Shown here piece after piece: positions 60,338 through 64,000 of a stretch of 64,000 bases of DNA. Below the pieces are notes generated by a model, which was not told the origin of the DNA, did not search any database, and saw only the letters and a list, made by a program, of their open reading frames with translations. Position 1 is the stretch's first letter; each line of letters opens with the position of its first letter. This DNA is from an uncultured Bacteroidales bacterium. Its GTDB lineage: Bacteria; Bacteroidota; Bacteroidia; Bacteroidales; Paludibacteraceae. Where the stretch lies: assembly GCA_946404495.1 (NCBI GenBank), contig CAMJDT010000001.1:25962-89961 (forward strand), written 5' to 3'. Position numbers and translations under genes: made by a program.

Positions 60338-60437
60338 TGTCGTTGGTCGTTGGTCGTTTCGGGATAACGGGATAACGGGATACCGGGATACCGAAATCCG
60401 ATAACCTATCACCTATCACCTATCACCAATCACCTTT
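60338..60437. repeat. Heptamer and octamer arrays between exonuclease and dnaN
   Basis: tgtcgtt ggtcgtt ggtcgtt; gggataac x2, gggatacc x2; cctatca-type heptamers ending caccaatcaccttt at the dnaN stop. Confidence 0.9.
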
Positions 60438-61560
60438 AGTCATTCAGCAGCATCGGCATCAGCAGCATCAGTACATCCTCGTTCTCCTGATTCTCGGTGG
60501 GCAGGATGAGGCCTGCGCGAGCGGGATCGGCCAACTCGATGAGTACGTCGTTGGACTCGATCGACGAGAGGATCTCGATGAGGAAGGGCGCCTTGAATCC
60601 GATAGCCATCGGCATGCCGTCGTAGGAGCAGGTGATGGTCTCTTCACCGGAGGTGGAGAAGTCGATATCCTGTGCCGAAATCTTGATGGTGTTCTGACTT
60701 AGCGCCAGTTTCAAGAGGCTCGTGCCGGTGTTGGCAAACACGGCTACGCGCTTGCAGGCGTTGACCATCGTTTGCTTGTCAACGATGACCTTATTCTGAT
60801 TGTTCTGCGGGATAACGGCGTTGTAGTTGGGGTAGCGACCCTCTATCTGACGGCAGATCATCAGCGTGCGGCCGAAGGCGAAGCGAATATTCTTCTCGCC
60901 GAAGCCTACGGTTACCTCCTCGGCCTCCTTTTGGAGGATGTTTTTGAGGATCGTAGCGGGCTTCTTGGGCAGGATGAAGCTCACGGGCTCAGCCACATGA
61001 ATCGAGGTATTGGTCAGACGTACCAAACGGTGGGCGTCGGTAGCAACCATCGTGAGCGACTCAGGCTTCAGATCGAAGTATACACCGCCCATTACAGGAC
61101 GCAGGTCATCGTCAGCCGTGCAGAAGATCGTCTTATTGATCGAATCCAGCAGCACGCCGGCGTTGATGGCGAAGGTGTGAGCGTCGCTGTCCTCGGTGCG
61201 CATTTCGGGATACTCGTTGCCGTTCTGGCCTACGAAGCTGTACGAACCGTTGTCCGAGGTGATCTGCATAGCGTAGTTGTTGGCATCGATGACAAAGGTC
61301 AGGGGTTGCTCCGGGAACTCACGCAGCGTCTCCAGCAGCAGCTTGGCACCAAAGGCTACTTTGCCTTCGCCCTCAGCGTTCTCCACTTCGATCGACGTAC
61401 GAATCGTGGTCTCACCGTCCGAAGCCGTTAGGGTCAGCACATTACCGTTCAAATCGAACAATACGTCCTCCAAAATAGTCAGGCTGCTCTTGGCAGCAAT
61501 TACACGACCTACCGACTGCAAGTTACTAAACAGTTTGGTACTTGATACAATAAATTTCAT
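60436..61560 (-). CDS. dnaN: DNA polymerase III subunit beta
   Basis: MKFIVSSTKLFSNLQSVGRVI, EGRYPNYNAVIP, C-term LMLLMPMLLND. Confidence 0.97.
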   Translation of the reverse strand: MKFIVSSTKLFSNLQSVGRVIAAKSSLTILEDVLFDLNGNVLTLTASDGETTIRTSIEVENAEGEGKVAFGAKLLLETLREFPEQPLTFVIDANNYAMQITSDNGSYSFVGQNGNEYPEMRTEDSDAHTFAINAGVLLDSINKTIFCTADDDLRPVMGGVYFDLKPESLTMVATDAHRLVRLTNTSIHVAEPVSFILPKKPATILKNILQKEAEEVTVGFGEKNIRFAFGRTLMICRQIEGRYPNYNAVIPQNNQNKVIVDKQTMVNACKRVAVFANTGTSLLKLALSQNTIKISAQDIDFSTSGEETITCSYDGMPMAIGFKAPFLIEILSSIESNDVLIELADPARAGLILPTENQENEDVLMLLMPMLLND

Positions 61561-61624
61561 GTTCTTATCTATATTTTATGTTACTTTTCGTTACCGTTTT
61601 ATGCGTACTACGCATTTTAGGCTG

Positions 61625-61656
61625 CAAAGATACAAAATATTTTGCATATATGCAAA
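61625..61656 (-). promoter_or_regulatory. Bacteroidetes-type promoter for dnaN
   Basis: Reverse complement TTTG (61653-61656), 20-nt spacer, TATCTTTG (61625-61632). Confidence 0.75.
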
Positions 61657-61716
61657 TAAAATCGCAGATTTCTTTCGAAAACTGCGATTTTATTGTCAGA
61701 GGTAGTTGCCAGCCGC

Positions 61717-64000
61717 CTAGAACCGGGTACCGGTGAGATCATATTTCTCGCCGTCGCGGATGATGTAGATACGGCCGTTGTCGAAGACCTTGTAGGGCAG
61801 CGACTCGTCGGCGGGGGTGAGGATCACAGGAGCGGTGAGGGAGCCGAGGTGGGAGTCTGCGGTGTAAGAGATCTCGAGACCTCGAGACGTCGAGACATCG
61901 ACAGACTCTAAGAGCACGCCGTCCAATTCGAAGCGGAGGGGTTTGCCAAGTTGGTCGCTCTGGATGGTGAGGAAGTAGTAGGTCTCGCCGTCAATTGCAA
62001 GCGGCTCGGCTACACAAGCCAATTCATCGCCGACATAAACATTTACCATTTTGTCATTTACCATTTTGTCATTTATTTGGTCATTTGACAATTTAGCTAT
62101 TATGGTCATATTGGTCGCGGCGGAGGGGTTCGTGAAGCGATCGTGCCCTTGGGCTAAGAACTCAGGACGGTTGTCCTGAGCAGCGGACGAAGTTGGACGC
62201 GGATCGGAGGAAGAGGATGTGCGGTAGAACTTGATCTCCTTGGTACCCGGCGCGAGGCGGCGGAAGAGGTATCCTTCGCCCGGACGGAGCACGGTGAGGT
62301 CGCCTTCCCAACGCTTATCCTCCGAGAAGTAGGCAAAGCTGCTGTGCGCCTTGATCATATCGCCCTGAGAAGCATAGTCGAAATAAGATGAGAGGGCCTT
62401 GGTGACGGAGACGGGTTCGTCGAACAGGCAGGGCATCGCGCTCCATTGGCCGTCGCCGCGTACGAAGACGGAGAGGGAGTCGGATGAGAGTTTCTCACCG
62501 GCGATCTGCATCGTATTCTGCTCGGCTACATACATCATATACATCTGCGAGAAGTGGAGTCCCGGGAGCGTACCTACGAAGGCGTCGGAAGCGGCATTGT
62601 AGGAGCCGAACTGACGCGTAGAGGGGTTCTTGATGAGGTCTGCCTCGTTCCAGGGGTTGGACGCGGAGACGCAGGTATTGAGGTCGCCCTTGGTGGCAGA
62701 GAGATCGAGATTGGTCGATATCCAGTTCCAGCCGCTGTGCAGCGATATATTCTGCGTCTCGCTGCCTCCTGCCGTCAGGAGAACAAGATTGCCGTCCTCG
62801 CAGCCGTATACAAAGCCGTGAGAGAAGAGGACATTGCGGTCGGCAGAGAGATTGTACATCTTGCCGGTGGACGCTTGCCAGAGGCGGAAATGTACGGGCT
62901 TGCGGTTCATCTTATCATCGCCGAAGATCGTGAGGAAGACACGGGATTTGTGGGTAACGTTATCGTAGTCCACATTGGCCATACCTATACACTGATTGTT
63001 GTAGAGGGCAATGACCTTGTCGTTGGGATCGGAATCGAAGGCATCGCCTATCTTCACCTGTCCGCATAGCGACATGTTATACGGGAACTTGCCTGTTTCG
63101 GGTTCCACGTACGGACATTCGGTCGTCACCTCCACCTCGATGAGTAGCGGTTCGGACAAACCCTGATCATCGGTCAGATAGACGACATGGTTGTGGATAC
63201 CGGGTTTGAGCACTTCCGTTACGGTGAAGGTAACCGTTTTCTCGTCCTCTGCTTCGAGCGTTCCCTGTGCGGGCGAAACGGAGAGCCATTTCGGCAAGTG
63301 GTCAATCGTGTATTGACGTGTCATACCGGTTTGGTTGACAATCGTGATCGAACTGCGCACTGCGGAAGACTGCTCATAGTCCATCACCATCTGCAAGGAG
63401 CGTTCACCCCAGACGATGCTGTTGAGGTTCGCATAGACGGTCCACATGACCGGTGAGGGCAGTCGGTTTCCGTTGAGGTCTTCCACATCGCGTACAGTGA
63501 GGTACATCGTGCGTTTGTTGATCTCGCGCGGCTGCGCCTTGATATTGATGAGCAGTTCGGATTCCTGATAGGTCCAGTTGAACGGCAGGTTGGTGAGCAG
63601 GCCTCGGTCGCGTACAGGCGCATAATTGCTCTTGTCGGCTTGCACCGTGAGATCGTCGATGAGCAGCGGTTGTATCTTCTCCACTACGTTGCCGTTGGCA
63701 TCGCGGAAGACGCGTTGGTTATCGGGGCTGAAGACTTGCTCCATGACACCCGAGGAATTGCGTTTGACGCAAGAGAAGGTGAGGAGGTTGATCAGACCCA
63801 TTTCATCGCCGTTAGGCGTCTGTTTGCTGTACTCGGCGATGAGTTCAGCGGGCAGAGCTTGCTCGAAGAGACACACATCGTCGATGTTACCTTCCAGACC
63901 GTCCGCGAGCCATACGGATGTGCCGGATAGCGCGCCGATGCCTATCGTCGGGAAGTTGAACTTCAGTTGACCGTCGATATAGAGAGAACCGGCGTTATAG
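61717..64000 (-). CDS. Large secreted protein with LamG-like domain and T9SS-type C-terminus (5' part beyond window)
   Basis: Frame stays open to the window end (...YIDGQLKFNFPTIGIGALSGTSVWLADGLEGNIDDVCLFEQAL, LamG-like); C-term VFDNGRIYIIRDGEKYDLTGTRF. Confidence 0.8.
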   Translation of the reverse strand, partial: YNAGSLYIDGQLKFNFPTIGIGALSGTSVWLADGLEGNIDDVCLFEQALPAELIAEYSKQTPNGDEMGLINLLTFSCVKRNSSGVMEQVFSPDNQRVFRDANGNVVEKIQPLLIDDLTVQADKSNYAPVRDRGLLTNLPFNWTYQESELLINIKAQPREINKRTMYLTVRDVEDLNGNRLPSPVMWTVYANLNSIVWGERSLQMVMDYEQSSAVRSSITIVNQTGMTRQYTIDHLPKWLSVSPAQGTLEAEDEKTVTFTVTEVLKPGIHNHVVYLTDDQGLSEPLLIEVEVTTECPYVEPETGKFPYNMSLCGQVKIGDAFDSDPNDKVIALYNNQCIGMANVDYDNVTHKSRVFLTIFGDDKMNRKPVHFRLWQASTGKMYNLSADRNVLFSHGFVYGCEDGNLVLLTAGGSETQNISLHSGWNWISTNLDLSATKGDLNTCVSASNPWNEADLIKNPSTRQFGSYNAASDAFVGTLPGLHFSQMYMMYVAEQNTMQIAGEKLSSDSLSVFVRGDGQWSAMPCLFDEPVSVTKALSSYFDYASQGDMIKAHSSFAYFSEDKRWEGDLTVLRPGEGYLFRRLAPGTKEIKFYRTSSSSDPRPTSSAAQDNRPEFLAQGHDRFTNPSAATNMTIIAKLSNDQINDKMVNDKMVNVYVGDELACVAEPLAIDGETYYFLTIQSDQLGKPLRFELDGVLLESVDVSTSRGLEISYTADSHLGSLTAPVILTPADESLPYKVFDNGRIYIIRDGEKYDLTGTRF

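Overview
The window is a Bacteroidales-type chromosome segment. It shows TTTG-N20-TAnnTTTG promoters, a SusC/SusD locus, an Mfa/FimB-type fimbrial operon and type IX secretion (T9SS) genes. Coding content along the + coordinates: end of a PorT-like gene, a beta-helix lipoprotein, ribF, a T9SS-cargo-like protein, pheT, prfC, a nucleoside-type MFS transporter, a GldF-like permease, a phosphoesterase, a bile-acid/Na+ symporter family protein, SDR, HAD, then a SusE-position lipoprotein/SusD/SusC/MFS block. A fimbrial operon follows: AraC-type regulator, DUF3575/OmpA-like, fimbrillin, FimB/Mfa2-like, a lipoprotein, and a 4953-aa beta-helix protein. The window ends with ruvA, sprA/sov, a NadR-like NTPase, radA, rnz, DUF4954, an exonuclease, dnaN and a partial LamG/T9SS-type protein. 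The most unusual signal is outside annotated genes. Many gene boundaries carry arrays of very short tandem units (7, 8, 9 or 11 nt, often GGTKAWA-like heptamers) that abut or supply stop codons. Some fill whole intergenic gaps, and related arrays occur in frame inside pheT, radA, the giant gene and the last gene. Two repeat islands (22.5-23.7 kb and 45.6-47.4 kb) also carry a 120-bp multi-hairpin element with a nested 42-bp palindromic insert. Other candidates are an orphan small-RNA unit near 12.54 kb and a candidate operator upstream of the fimbrial operon. All assignments come from reading the sequence; no database search was run.
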